From positions 731,153-795,152 of the forward strand of contig VZSE01005944.1 in assembly GCA_013398275.1 (NCBI GenBank): a stretch of DNA of 64,000 nt, written 5' to 3'. Source of the DNA: Promerops cafer. Taxonomy: Eukaryota > Chordata > Aves > Passeriformes > Nectariniidae. The position numbers were made by a program, and so were the translations under genes. This document shows, in pieces, positions 1 through 14,700 of this stretch (position 1 is its first letter; each line of letters begins with the position of its first letter). The notes beneath the pieces were generated by a model that saw nothing but the letters and a program-made list of their open reading frames with translations, was not told the DNA's origin and made no database searches.

Positions 1-2549
1 AATACCAGACAGAGTCATAATGGTTGATCACATTAGTCTGTTTAATTTCAGTCAAGATACATGATTTCTGTTTGAAATCAGTCAAATGGTTAAGCTATAA
101 TTCTCTGGAGCAAGGCTTTTGAAAGCCAGAAACAGTACAGTTTATGCTGTCCTCTGGCAGCACTGCACCCTTGCTGTACTTTTGATTGCAAACATCTAGT
201 TGGTTTTGATTTGAGCAATGTTTAGTGCAGTTAATGCCAAATAAAACATGACCTGAATTTGATTAGGAGAAGCTGAACCATCTGTCATGTGTGATGTAAA
301 GGAATTACATGCTAAGAAGTCAGCATCGTCTAAGCTTGCCCTCTAGTTTCATTATTCCCTACATCTATTTAGTGGTGTTTTTTCCTTAGCATCATCTTCC
401 CACTTTACACATAGCCTCTTTTGTTTTCCCTCTTACATTTCTAGACCCCAAATGAAAAGCAGTAATAGTTTTAAAGTATTTTTATTTTTCTGAATACCAA
501 AGCTAATGGTACATGAAGTTTTGTGTTTCAGTGTTTACTTTGGTAGCTGCTATGCCTTCCAGTCTGGGTTTGTCAGTGTCTCAGTTTGAGACTGTTATTT
601 TTGTTCCTTAAAATGTGCTTTGAAACAGTAAATAACAGTCTCATGATGCTAGAAAATGGATGTGTGTGTGGGGAAAACCAGCATAGTCTGAGCCCTGATG
701 TCTTACTGTGATAATTTTTCCTTATAGTAGCACTAAACTTGATGATTTAATTACCTGATTTCAGAGAACCTTTAGAGAGCTGGGGTTTTTTGAGAACGTA
801 CTTGCTTAGCTTATAACAGTGAAAAATATTTTACCATTCAGTACTTTCAGAAAACCCATACAGACTTCCAGGCACAATAGCATCCAAAGAAGAATACAAA
901 CATAATGATTATGAGAGATGCCATATGGACTTCTGTGATTGTGCATCAAATATTGCAATTCTGTGAATTAATGCTGTCTCTAAACGCATGGCAATACATC
1001 ACTGTGCAGGAAATAGAATAGTATTCTCAGGGCATTTTAGGAATCAAAAGGAAATATCTGAAGAACAAACAAACTAGGTGAGTAGAAGTACTACATCCTA
1101 CAGGAAAAATAAATATTTTAGTAATGTTCTTTTTGGAATGGATTTAGGGAGTCTGGCAATGCATCATCTGTGCATTTTGCAAAACCTTTTTTAAAATTAA
1201 TTTGTATTAATTCTTGCTTTGTTCAGAATTTATTGTGAGATAATACAATTTGATTTTGATGCCTAGATGAGCAGAGAAGGTGTTGCTATTGTAATTTTCA
1301 TAGTTGTTTAAAATATATTCATATCTGCTGAGCAATGAAGACAGTTGCTGCTGCTTTTAACAAGGCCTTTGCTGGCCTTGTTATTTTCATAGAACCATTT
1401 AGGTTTGAACAGACCTTTAACATCATGGAATGCAAACATTAACCCAGCACTGCCAAGCCCACCACTAAGCCATGTCCCTGAGTGCCACATCTACACAGGT
1501 CCAGGGATGGCAACTCCACCACTACCTCGGGTAGCAAGTTCCAATGTCTGACCACCCTTTTGGGGAAGAAACGTTTCCTAAGATCCAGTGTCAATGTCCT
1601 CAGGTGCAACTTGAGGCCATTTGCTCTTGTCCTTTCACTTGAAAGAAGAGGCTCACTCACAACCCACCTTCAGGAGGTTTTGATGTGTTACAGGCACTTT
1701 TGAAATGTTAATTAATCATCTTTCATGGGCACTAAAATGAAATTTGTAAACTGTACAAAATTCAGACTTTGAGTAAAAGATGATCTGAGAAGGAGGCTTC
1801 TGCTGTTCTCTCAACCTGCACTCTAGGAGAATCTTGCTCCTGTGAGCTGGATTTGGGCAGACCCTTATGACCATAATTTGTTATTTTATACAGGCACTTT
1901 TGGGACTTTCTCTTTCATTTTCTTCTTCTGCTACCATGCCTTCTTATTTGCAGCTGTTATTGTTCCCATCCTGCACTGTCTCCATGGAAACTTGGGAAGA
2001 ATTCTGCACAAAAGGCTGTATTAAACAGTAGCCAGGGTTAGACAGGGAAACAGGTCAGAAGCAAGACCTTGTAAAGTGAACATTTTCTCACTCGAGGTTT
2101 TAGATGGACAAGTGTCCTTTAGGGTTTGGTTTTGCAATCCCCCATACTTCTCTTAGTGGTGTTTGGGAATGTTGTCTTAGAGTTGATGGCCTTCAAAGGA
2201 GTTTTAGGAAAGCCTAGCAGTAGGACTGCCTCTACAGTTGAAATCAAGAATGCCTTCTTCTCCTGGTGGCAATAAGAAGGTGCAAATGAGATGAGAAAAG
2301 CAGCCCTAAGGTGGAGGAACATGATGCTTGTATGAATTTGTTCTTGACATAAAATATCTCTATTGTCAGCAGTAAGCTGAAAAGAGATGGTTTGGTTTAG
2401 AATGTCTTTTATAAATGACTTGAGGTGAACAGTGGATTTAATGTATTTGATTCTTAATTGATTTATGTGTTTCTTACGAGTTTTTCTGCTAAAATGGTGC
2501 TAAGCAGTGACTGTTGGACTGTTCTAATTGATGTGGTTTCTTTTTTTAG
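1..2549 (+). other. PGAP1: PGAP1 intron 2 (3' part)
   Basis: AT-rich sequence upstream of the first PGAP1 exon in the window. I found no segment matching the N-terminal PGAP1 coding exons here. The only recognisable content is an antisense CR1 fragment at about 1388-1640. It ends in a T-rich tract and AG acceptor at 2541-2549. Confidence 0.8.
1388..1640 (-). mobile_element. CR1 LINE 3'-end fragment
   Basis: Read on the - strand it gives the CR1 3' region, including a first-strand equivalent of gaacatctggatcttaggaaacg-type sequence and an AACCTAAATGGTTCTATGAA end. Diverged; located in PGAP1 intron 2. Confidence 0.75.
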
Positions 2550-2725
2550 TACGTTCTCTTGGCTCCATTGCACTGAGAAAAGCAGAAGATGTTGACTTCA
2601 AGTATCATTTTAATTTCTTCAGTGTCAACTTTAATGAGGAGTTGGTTGCATTGTATGGTGGTAGCCTGCAACGTCAGACCAAGTTTGTGCATGAGTGCAT
2701 AAAAGTAATTCTTAAGTTGTACAGG
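2550..2725 (+). CDS. PGAP1: PGAP1 coding exon 3
   Basis: Acceptor tttttttag, donor AGG|gtaagt. 176 nt, consisting of two bases completing a codon plus 58 codons. It encodes [16 protein letters not shown] onward to the KLYR end, nearly identical to human. Confidence 0.97.
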
Positions 2726-5700
2726 GTAAGTAGTGACATGCTGAGTAATGTACTTCCATTTGGGAATGGAATTCTGGGCTGCCTTCCCTGCTGCAAAACT
2801 GAAGACTGATGAGTAGGGGAGGGAGACTTTATAATGTGTGTACGTATTTGAGGGTGATAATAATGCAGTAGAGAATTGCTTTTCTTTAACAGATTTTTAG
2901 TACTTGTGACAATCCCAGAGCTTTGGTGAGGTTCTCTGTTGTGTTTCCAAATAAATACTTCCAAGCACAATGAATGATTTTTTTTAGGAGAGACGTAAAC
3001 ATCTGTAGCTTACTAAAATATTCATATGGCATTGCCTTACATTCAGTTTTCTGTGGGAAAGTTCTTTGATGTTCTCTTCCTAAAAGTCTCAGAAATTAAA
3101 ATAAGCTTAAGTTTATTAAGCTTACACAGGCTACACTGTATTTCCTTTTGAGCTGGATACTTCATATTAAGCACATTTTCATGAGGTAGCAAGTAAATTG
3201 TTATTCTGTTTGTAAGCTTGTTAGGTTGATGCTAGTTAATGTTATCCTTGAAAGACCATGAGTTAATTTGCGTGGGGGGAAATCTACAGCTTGTAAGAAC
3301 AGTTCAGTGTCAGATCTGTTTCTGATGTGTCTGATTGCTCTTTGCTGAAGGATCAAGAATTTGCACCGAGCAGTGTAGCAATAGTTGGGCATTCCATGGG
3401 TGGTCTTGTTGCAAGAGCGTTGCTCACTCTGAAGAATTTTAAGCCTGAACTTATAAACCTGCTGATTACACAAGCCACACCTCACATTGCACCTGTAATG
3501 CCTTTGGACAGATATCTTACTGGTGAGTATTGCACTTATCTTATCACATTGTATTTCTTTATTGATCATCTCAAGCTTTAGTGGGGAGATTCTTGCAAAT
3601 CAACAGCAAAATGTGCTGCTTTATTTACTGTAATGAATCTGTTCTTTGTTACTCAGGTAGTTGAGGGTGCCAGGATACTCAGAGAAAGTTAAGTGTCATA
3701 TAAAATGGATTATGTGGACTTGAGTTTCTGTGCAAGGCCTGGAGCACTCTATAATTTGTAATTTAATAAGTTGCAGGGCATATTACTAAATTTGTAAGCT
3801 TTCCAGTGAATGACGTATTTTCTTTCTTTTTTTTTCTCCTTTTTCAAAACTTGACCTCTGTAATGACTTTTAATTTATTGAATAAGATAGTGTTAGTTCT
3901 GTAAAAATTCTGCTGAATTTAATGTTTTTCATACCCAAAGGTTGTAGAGTTGAGAATACAAATGTAATCACATATTTTAAATATTTACAAAAAAGATCAT
4001 ATTTTCCCTCACCTAAATAACTGTGGCATAAAAATAAACTATAATCATTACACATGTGCTATACACTTCCTGAAAAGCCAGATCTGATTAAATATGTATT
4101 TAGTGATAATTGTGCTGCTGCATGTAGATACTGAGGGAATTGGTGAAGGAAAGGGAACAGACATTAATTTTCGTTATTCTCTGTGACACCCGAGAGGAAT
4201 GGATTATCTTTAGCTGCTGGATTTGATTTATTGTGCTTGTATTAATTCTCCATCCTACAAGTGATTTCAGTGCAATGCTTCTTCCTTACTGACTGTTTCT
4301 GGACTTCAAGTAAATCTGTGTTTGTCCTTCAACTAAACCTGTGGATTGCTATTCTAATGATAAATGTGCTCAGCTGATACAGAAAATGTATCTCTTTCCT
4401 CTCTTTCCTAACTGCTACCTCTTTGGGTTAAAACAATAATTTTCCCCTCTTACATGAATCAAAAGTGATAATCAGAGCTCAAATGTCTCCAAGGGGGCTT
4501 ACAGAAACTTTTAGTTAATATTTATATAGCTTTTTCTTTCTTTTTTTTTTTGTTGTATATCAAATAGACTTATGCGAAAATTGTGATTGATTTTAATATA
4601 TTTTATAGATTTTTATACAGCTGTAAACAATCATTGGATTCTAAAGGCCCAAGATTTAAGAAATTTAACTACCCTTTCTGTGGCGGGAGGATTCAGAGAT
4701 TACCAAGTTCGTTCAGGACTGGCTTTTCTACCAAGATTGAGTCAACATGACAGTGCCTTATCTGTTGTGGTAAAAAAGCAAACTGTTTTTTTGGTTTTGC
4801 ATGGAACTGTGTTAGATAGTTATTTATGTAATGCATGTATCAGTGTGTATATGGGCAGCATAGTGTAAATAAATATGAAAATACTGCATGTTCAAACACT
4901 AAATGGATACTGTATGGTTATAAAGTCATAAATAGTTGATGTAGTCTAAGTGAGCCTCCACTGGAGGAGTATGTGTGTCACTGATTCGAATCACCCATCA
5001 TTTGGTACTGTTTCTTCTTACCACCTGCTTGCACTTTTTCAGTTCCAGAACTCAGGTTTTCTTTCCCTGTGTTTTTGCAAGAGATGTGTATGTGGAGAAA
5101 GGTGAATGTGCAGTATAGAAGTAGAGTATTCTATTATAAAAGAGAGCTCTGGCATGGCACCTTCTTTTTGTATTTGTTGTTTTTCAAAGAATTTAGGAAT
5201 AGAAAGGACGTAGAGGATCATCAAGTCCAGTTTTCTGCTTTTTGAGGCATCAATCCTATCAAAATTAATCAAGGCTCATCAGAAAGTACTTAGGTTTCTT
5301 GTTCCATCCCCTCTCCATCAACTTGTTCCCTACATGGAGAAGCTGGAAAACACTCACAAAGAACTGGAAAATTTATAATTTCCATCTTCCATTTACTGCA
5401 GAAGCCAGTTTTTCAATGCCTGTCTTCTGACATCTGTTTAAAATGTTATATGAAATAGCTGTCATTCCCTTGGTGTTTACCTCCCTGTGTGTTGTAAAGA
5501 AGGCTGCCTATAAATAGGCTCAGCTCAGATCCTGCTAGGCTAAGAGGATTAACTCTGCATTCCCTTTGTCCTAGTAACCCTTCTCTGCATCTGCTCTACT
5601 TTCATTTCTCTTGAGTGTTGGTGACCAGAATTTTGCATGAGATTTCCTGAGTAGTGGTACCAGTTCTTTTTGGTTTTTGTTTGTTCTGTTTTGGAGGTTG

Positions 5701-8700
5701 TGTTGTGGCTGTTATTGTTCAGTTTGGTTTTTTCCTTCCCAACGATGCATTAATAGTTCATCGTTTATTTGATTCATGCTGAGCAATAGGTTGATAAGCT
5801 CCATTTGTGGGAGGGTTTTTTGATATTGTTAGTCTCTAAAATGTAATACATGAAATCCATTTAAAGCAAGTAATAGCTTCAGACTGACCAGTTCTGTCTT
5901 TGTGGTGTTCTGATGGCTCTTTCTGTTGAGGACGCCCTTGGTTTCTCAACAGCAGCTTTCATTGGCATGCTGCTATTCTCATGTGCCAGGATCAGTTATT
6001 AAAATAGTAAGATTAGTCATAGAAGCAGTCTTTGAAGAAATTTTTGGTAAGTTTCCTCCACTCCATTTTCTGCCCTTTCACCATTCATCTCTGCTATCTA
6101 ACTTAGATAGTTTGGTAATTTTGTTTTATAATTTACATCTTGCACCTGCTTCAGTGCAAGATTGGTGACTGAAGAAGTCATTCTGTTGTACCCTAAGCCC
6201 TGAAACTCTTAAGATGAAGGCTGTTCTTTTAAATAATTGTGCAAATATGTTTAAATAAGGAGGGGAAAGGTTTCCATATAATCTTAGAACGCTGAGTACT
6301 AACAAAAGCTTAACCTTTTTCTTCACCCGAACAGAGCTCAGCTGTGCCTAGGGCTTGGGCCTCAACTGACCATCTCTCCATAGTGTGGTAAGATAATGGA
6401 ACAAAGGTTAATTGACTGACTGTGCATAGCTCTCTTCTCTACTGTTATCACTCTCTACCATAATTTAACTTCAGTTTAATATTATGGTGAAGTCTCTTCT
6501 GACCAGTTTTATCACCCTGGATCTTTCATTTCTAGATCTAATTTTACTTATTCTGTCTTCTAGGTGCAAAGAACTGATCCTGGCTACCATTAGAGCTTTT
6601 TTTGATCTCATAGATGAAAACACAAGGCAGGTCTGTATATGTTTTCTCTGTATATTTATCCATCCCATTTTCTTCTTCCATCCCAGCATGTTTAATCAGG
6701 AGATATATCTCCCTATTTTACAGAAAGCTCTTTTTTGATTATTCTAAGTCAAGCTGAGAAAATAGTTTCCATTTTGTACCAGTCACGGAAAAATCCCTTT
6801 GTGTTGTTTGACCAAAGAGTCAGAAATTACAAGGTATTAGGTCTGTTTTCATTACTGACTGCTTGATGCTTTATAGCTGAGCTGTGGGTTGAACATTTCT
6901 TCCATAAAGCAGCAGGTTCAGTTGACCTTGCACCAGGATAAACAAATTTTGTTAGATCTGTAGCTGTGAATTTGACCTCTCCATGTGTACATAAGAGCAG
7001 AGCCCAAGACATGGAAGAGGAAGGATTTCAGGTGTTACTTCTGAGGCTGTTCAGGACAGACTCCTCTAGTTTTTCATGTGTACTTATTTTAATGTGTGAT
7101 TTAGAGAGACAAAAAGAGGAGAACAGTTGCTCTGCAGCACTGAAGAACACTGTGCTAGAGGATAAAACTTCTCAGAAATCAGTTGTAATGGCCACAGTTT
7201 TGGAAAGTGGAATAGACAAAAGTTAATCCTGGAAGGCTTATTTGGAAAAAGCAAGACCAAAATGATCAAACAAAAATCCCAATCCCAAACAAAAGTGAAT
7301 CCAAGTGTAGCTATACAGATGGATATGTGAACTCAGATTAGCCTGTGAGAACTTTTCTTAAGCCCTGGCCTAAGTGTCATTTCAGGAAGAATACATGTGT
7401 GTTTATAAAGAAAGTTTAATGGAATGGTTTCCTGGTGTTATGAGTAGGTGAGAATGTAAAACTCCTGCAAGTTTTGCCTGTGCTTTATAATGTGTAGATT
7501 TTCTGTATTGCAGTGATTGATGATTGATTTAACTTCAGAGTATTGAATTAAGAACAGAAAGGGCTCAATGACTTCTAACAATCTCTCCTGCCTTCCACCC
7601 ACAAAACTGTATTGCTAGTTGTGATCATGAGATGATCTCAAATCACACACATTGGTAAAAAATTGATAATGTGCTCTTGTTTTAGATAACTGATGATCCA
7701 AAGAAGAGAATGTCTGTACTGAATCACCACTTTGTGAGACACCCTGCAAAGATGTTTGAGGAAAATCCTGAAGCTTTTACAGACCTCACAGGTGTGCAGC
7801 AGTTTTCTTTTGAATAGGATTCAGTGGTACTCCTTTGTTAATGGTTAATCTCACTAACAAAGTTTCAGAATGCACTTTGACCTCCATCAGACAAACTGAA
7901 ACAATATGCAGGTTATAAACCTAAGCAATCTGCTTTTATTTGGTTTTGGTATTAAATTGGTTAACAGGTAGGTGCAAAAATCTGTCACTTTTATATAGCT
8001 TGGATTCTGAGGAGTCATACTTACACCAGGTTGTCCAGTAAAAAATCCCAGAAACTGGGAATTGCTGGATGTCAAAAGGGCAGTTTTATCTACAGTGGTT
8101 GCAAGAGGGATTGGATGGGTGTTGCAGAGCCATTGTGGTAGTTTTGTGCTGCTCATGGAAATCCTGAATATTCAGATCTGCTTCAGCAATCACTTCCTTT
8201 TTCCCATGACATGGCAGGGTGGAATGAGCTGTTCACTAAGGGTTTCCTTGTAAAGTTCCTTCCTAAGGATGCAGAGTTAAAAGGGAGAGATTTTGACTTG
8301 CATGGAGTCTTAAGGACTAAACTTTTGTAGGGCACAGCTTGATTTTCCTGAAGTGGGCTCATCTATTGTATACAAACCATTTCATTTCAGGAATGTTCTC
8401 AATGTAAGACATTGTGGAAGTACTAATGTAGCTTGTAGTTTGGTGTCCAGTTTTGGGCACCCTCTTACATGAAGGCATTTATGCATTGGCATCTCCTGAA
8501 ATGAGTATGGAGCAAAAGACCACCGAAATGGGCAGTTCCTGGGGCATAGGAAATGGGGGAAGGAGGCTGGGTGAACTGAGGATTTTCACCCTAAAGAGAA
8601 TGCTGAGGGGGATCATGTTGCTGTCTTCAACTACCTAATGAAGAATTGGAGAGAAGAGGAAGTTAGATTTTTATCAGAGGTTCACAGTGATAGCACAATT

Positions 8701-11700
8701 GGCAGTAGAAATCGTGTTGTAACAAAAGACATTCTAATTAGGTATTAGGAAAAAATATTTCACCAGGAACGTGGTCAAACACTAGATCAGGTACCCAGAG
8801 AGGTTGTGAAACTGATGTTTTGGGAGGGTTGCCTTTTTTGGGACAGTTTTTAGCAATAAGAAAAATTGGTTTAAATTGGATTTCATGTTTGTGTCTTCCT
8901 ATTCATGGTGGCCTCTTGACATTTAGCTGAATTTCTGTCATGCACTTGTTACTCTTCTTAAATGGAAGAAAGCTACAACCTCTTTGCATGACAATTGGCA
9001 TTTTTTGTACTCTGATCTCTTCATTATTGTCTTACTCTTTTTCCCTAGCCATATCTTTAAACTGCTTCTGGTTTTTTGGGTGTTACTCACTTTGCTGATG
9101 TTCTTCTGCACAAGCTTCTGTATTAGCTTTCTTAAAAGGCTGACAGGAACAAAGATTGGGACTGTTTGTAATGTTGCCTCATCATTAATCAGTCACCCTA
9201 TAATTAGATGAATATAATTTGGTTTATTTGTTTTGTTGCCTTTACTTTGTTTCAAGACCCATGGGGTTTTTATTTTGCCTTTAGTATTTGGTAACAGGAT
9301 CCTGGAGCTTGTTTCCTGTGTAACTGATGATAACTGTTGCATGTAATTGTAAGCAGTAGCAATCCTCAGTGTTGATTAAAGCACATGAGGTTTACATCTG
9401 TGTATAGATAGGAGATAAGACCTTGGTGATCAGTAAAATACAAGATTTTGGATGTAAGGATAATCATTCCTGCAGTGAAGCATACTGAAATATTTATTTT
9501 TAGGAGCTTTCATGTGGATTACAGTCAAAGGCTCAAAATGGACTTACTCGGTTTACAACGTAAGTAATTTTTTTCCCCATTGTGTGTTTATGTTTGTTTT
9601 TATTTTTGTTTTGGTTGTTTTGTTGTGGGGTGTGTGTGGGTGTTTTTTACTAATGAGCTTTTTTTATTTTTAAGGATTCTGATGGGAAATATTTTGCATT
9701 TCCTCTTGCAAGCCACAGAAAATCATACAGTCATGTTTACTGTGAAAATAGTATGTTGGTGAGAAAATACTTCTTTAATGTCTGGAGTTCATTTATAAAG
9801 ATGTGGTTTTTTATTTCCATTTGCTGCAGTTTTAAGACAGTTAATGAGCAGCTGTTGAAATTGCTGCCATCCATTTACAATCACAGCCTAATTCATCTCA
9901 GAGGTACTACCTGTTTTAGCATGTCATCCTTAGTATTCAATATCTGAAACCTTCAATGCCACCTGAAGCTCACATGTTTTCTTTCTGACTCTTCTGGTTA
10001 GCTCTACATTACTGTGTCCTTTAATTTAGTGCAGTTCTGTATTGATGGTTTTGAAGGAAGAAGTTGTTTTTAATGCTGCTGTGTTTTTGCCAAGCTTCTA
10101 ATTTGAGAAAGCTCTTTATAGGTTTGCTTTCCCATAATAAAATTTAAGTGAGCCTGAAAGGCTACAGAGATCTTTCACTAAGCAAGGAAAGTGAATGGAA
10201 GACAGATGAGGAGACAGCACCATCTCAGTTGTCTCCTATGGAGAGGAAACACCATAATGTGCATTTCTTGTATTTTTAGCTTGAGACACATTCAGCCAAA
10301 TTTTTTTTCAGTTTTTTTATGCAAGAATGAATTTAATCTCTTGGCAAACTGAGGATGGATAAATACACTTTTCAGAATCACTTCATTTACATTAGTGGCA
10401 AGAAAATTGAGATGCTTTCCTGTTTCATCCAGCCTGTCCCTGTTGCCACTCCTCCCCTTGCCAAAGGTGGCATTCATACCACCGTTGTGACCAGCAATTG
10501 TCTGTGCTCGGTGCTCTTCCAATTGTCCTTCTCAGTGGCACCTTCAGTGTTAGCATGTATCTTAGCTGTGCTTTGATAGGATAACTTTTGCCCATGTTAT
10601 AATGTCTGAAACACAGGCCTAGTAGAGCTTGAGAGGAGGAGGGAGGTACAAAACAAATGTCTGAGAGCTGCATCATGGTGCCATCACTTCAGAACACTTA
10701 AGTTCTCAAGGGACGGAGCAGTAGAACATCAAATGTCTAAAGTATTCCTCCACTGCTTAGAAGAGTACCTTAAGATGTTTCTTTTAGTTAGAGGAGATTA
10801 AACATGATATGTAAGATGGATATTTTTTAAAGAGAAATTATGAAAGCTTGTTTGCTTAACCTTGTACTCATTCATACAAAGGGTGGCAAATTGAAGTTAC
10901 TTAAAATGGTTCCTAGAAACCCCCACCATTCACTCTAAAGCTTCACCTTTCCATCCTTGCAATTATAATTTCAAGATTATGCTGTCAGTCCTTTAATTAT
11001 CATCAGTTTTAACCCCTGCATTGTTTGAAGTAATCAGTATTTCTAATATAAATGCAATCACACATAGGTAATGTAGTATTTTATGGTATTGACTTTACAG
11101 GACACAAGTAGCTGGATTTATGGCTGCATGAACACTAATTCATCAATGTGGTGAGTATGAACAGTTCCTGTCCTTTATTCAGATGGGTTTTGTGAGACTG
11201 TGTTTGAATTTAAAGTGTATAAATTATCCTTGGTAGGAACGGATTGGGAGGTAAAATTGTTATTGTAAATAATTCATGCTTTCTATATCACCAGGAAAAT
11301 GGGAAAAAATAGCTTTTCTTAGAACAAGTGATATTCTTCTTCATGGAGCTGTATTTTTGACCTTCATAGCAAGAGCTGGAGAGGGACCTTTCACAAGGGC
11401 ATGAGGTGGCAGAACAAGGGGTAGTGGCTTTAAACTGACAGGGCAAGTTTAGATTGGATATTAGGGAGTTGTTCACTGTGAGGGTGGTGAGGGATCAGAG
11501 CAGCTCCCCCACAGAGGTTGTGGATGTCCCATCCCTGGAGATGTTCCAGGCCAGGTTGGATGGGGTCCTGAGTAACCTGGTCTAGTAGAGGGTGTCCCTG
11601 CCCATGGCAGAGCTGTTGGAAATAGATGGTTTTTAATGTCCTTTTCAACCCAAACCACTCTGTCATTCTGTTTCTTTAGAATCCTGTGATAAAAGACATC

Positions 11701-14700
11701 AAATATCCCACAGAGCCTTCAAAAGAGTGGATTAGAGCATCTCTTTTTTTCTTATTTCAAAATTGCTACTGTCACATGAAAAGTATTTAGAAGGGTGTGT
11801 GGTTTAGTGGTTATCTGTTTTGACGGTCACTACAAAATAGATTTAAAACATTGTCTTAGCTTACATTTGTAAAATAAACTCAAAGTAAATTCAATCTACC
11901 CTTCAAATTAGGGAAAGCTTCCAGGCAAAATTGAACTAGCAGAGTATTTATCTGTTCTGGGGTCACTGAGGTGTACAGCCAGAGTCTTGCCTCCAGCAGA
12001 TAGCCAGATGTCACAATTACTTTTTCCTGATCCTGATCAAGAAGTTGGCTGTTAGTCCTTTTTATAACCTTTGATCATCAAGAAGTGCACGTTAGCCTGG
12101 TTCAGGACTGCTACTTAAACCTCATCTAATAATAGTGGGTTGGCTGTGGACTGTCCTGAGGTCATGAACACTAGAGAAACAGCAGTATTCTGATACTCAA
12201 AAAATCAGAACTTGAAGTGACTGAATGGATTTGTTGCAGTTCAGTGTGTGAACACATTTTAGGACTGCTGCAAACTCTTAAACAGCTAACAGATTTTTTT
12301 ATTTATATGGTCTATTTTAGATATTTTCCTAGGAAAGTTTGTGCTTTTGATGTTTAACAGATGCTAATAAAACCTCATGATAATTCAATGCTAGTGCAGT
12401 TTTAGCTCATGAGCAATTTTCATTTTGTGTCTGAAGTTGCCTGGCTAATACATGCTGCAGGTTTTCTGTATGAGAGAGTTGGAGCTTTGCTTGGCTTGGT
12501 TTTGCACAAATAAGATTTGCACTATCTGAAATTACTGTAGTTTGATAAATTACTGTGGTAATTACTGTGGTAAATTTCTTCTCAATTTAAAATGTTAATT
12601 CAGAGAGAGAGAGAGAAGTTGGTATATTAATCCACTGCCATAATGCTGGGCCTGCACACTGAGTATGCTCATCCTTTAACGTGCGTGAATTTTTACAGCC
12701 TGGAAGCTGCTGACTTATCCTGGAAAGCTGAGTTACTTCCAACCACCAAGGTAAGTGTGTACCTAACTTGTAGGAGGGAGATGTGCTTCAGGGGGTGATT
12801 GCAAGTCATGGAGGAAGGAGCTGTTCTGTTTGGAGCATTGGAACAGGTTGTATTCCACAGGAAGATGGTACAAGAGGTAGACAACTGGGAACTGGCAAGG
12901 GGCAAGCTAAGGGGTATGTTCAGTAATGGGTTTTCTTCTTCTTTCTTTTTCTTTTTTCCTTCCTTTTTCAGGTTGTAATGCTGAAACTTCTGGACTATCC
13001 TTCTTTGTCCCACATTGTCATTCAGGTACCACCTGCAGTTGGCAATAAGGTAAAAAAAAATGACATTCAGAAATTGCTTTCTTAGTATATTCATAACTTT
13101 CAGGTGCTATGACAGGAGGAAAAGGAAGTATATTAAATATGTGCTAAGTTACTTTGAGAAACCATAGACTCACACTGTAGCATGGTTTGAAAGTAGCTTT
13201 TGTTAGCTTCTGTAGGCTCAGAAACACTTAGATAAAATACCAAACAACAAGGCATGAGTAGCACTTGAAACATGTACAAAGCCACAGTTCTCAAATCAGT
13301 TCTTAGAGTGCTTGTTGGAGATTCTAATGGTAATCTTCCTTGTTTTTCTTAATACTCTGATTGTTTTCCTGAATGTTCCTACCTTTCAACAGTCATTTCT
13401 CTTACCCGGGTTAGCAGAGAATATAGATAATTGAAGGCACCACACCTGGATTCTGGGAAGCATAGGTCAGATAGCTCTGCAAGCTCTTAAACCACAAATG
13501 ATGTAGTAGACTGAGTTGTGCAGAGTTTAACAGTTTGAATCTCACAAATGAGATGGATATTTTTGCATCAAGGGCTCTCAGGATCCCAGTAAGAGGGATA
13601 TTTGAAGGCTTAGTGTGTTACCCACCTGGATCTGGCAGACCTTTCCAGTTAGTCCTGGAAATGGCAGAATACTGAATTGGAATTTCCAATCTAATCAGAT
13701 CTGACATTGCTCTCTGTGACACAAATACAGTCTCTGAGTCTGCAGTATAATAATCCATGATCCAAGAAATTATTCACAGCACAAGTGAGTGTGATGTTCT
13801 TCTCTGAGTGTATCTGCAGATAGTTGTGACAGAGGCATCTTGCAGTGAAATTAGTAATGCACAATGTTCAGGGTAAGCAAAGATAGAGAGAGATCACTTG
13901 GGAAATGTAATTTGGCAACTACAAAGGCTTCCTAGTCTTGTGCTTGGTTTAGATCTGTGTTTAATATCCTCAATTGCAGTATACTTTGGGCTGTGAATTC
14001 TTCAAAGAGGATTCCAGAACAGTACAGCTCCCTGTGACACATCTTTTTTCATTTGGTAAGTATAGCATATTGCTTTTGGAAAAAATGGAAAACTAATCTA
14101 ATTAACCTTTAGATAATAAATTAGCCTAAAAATGTCAGGTCAGGAGGTTTTTGGGGGTTGTTTTTCACTAAAGCTAACACTGCTTTTGTTAGCAACAAAG
14201 AAATAAGAAACATGGGGGTTTAGACTAACAGATCTGAAAGTATGTAATTCTCCTGGAAAAGAAATAATCTGAAAATGTAGTGAGTTCTCAGATAATTTTG
14301 TCTAATAAGTGAAAATATTACATCCTTTACAGGTCTTTCTTCAAGCAAAATTCTATTAAATTCAACTGGATTACTTTACAATGTACAGCTTCAGCACTTC
14401 AACCAAGTAAGAATGCTACTCAAGTTTTTAAGGTAATGTAACCACTGTTTGTCTGGAGAAAAGTGAGTGACTTCTGGTTTTTTGTGTTCTAGATATATCA
14501 AGCTTTCAAAATTTATATAGACAGTCACTGCCAGTCACTCAAAGGTAAATAGAAGTCTTCTAAAGTATTAATTTATAAAACAAATAATTGAAAATTTGTA
14601 GAAACTGAAGTCTTCTCATGCAATGGAGTTTAGGCAATACTGTTATAATCTGTTCAAATGTGTCTGCTAATATCTCTCACTTCCCACTTTAAGAAGGATG

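Noticed and set aside
11430..11666. - strand open frames in PGAP1 intron 11
   Set aside because: Antisense readings of a CR1 3' end.
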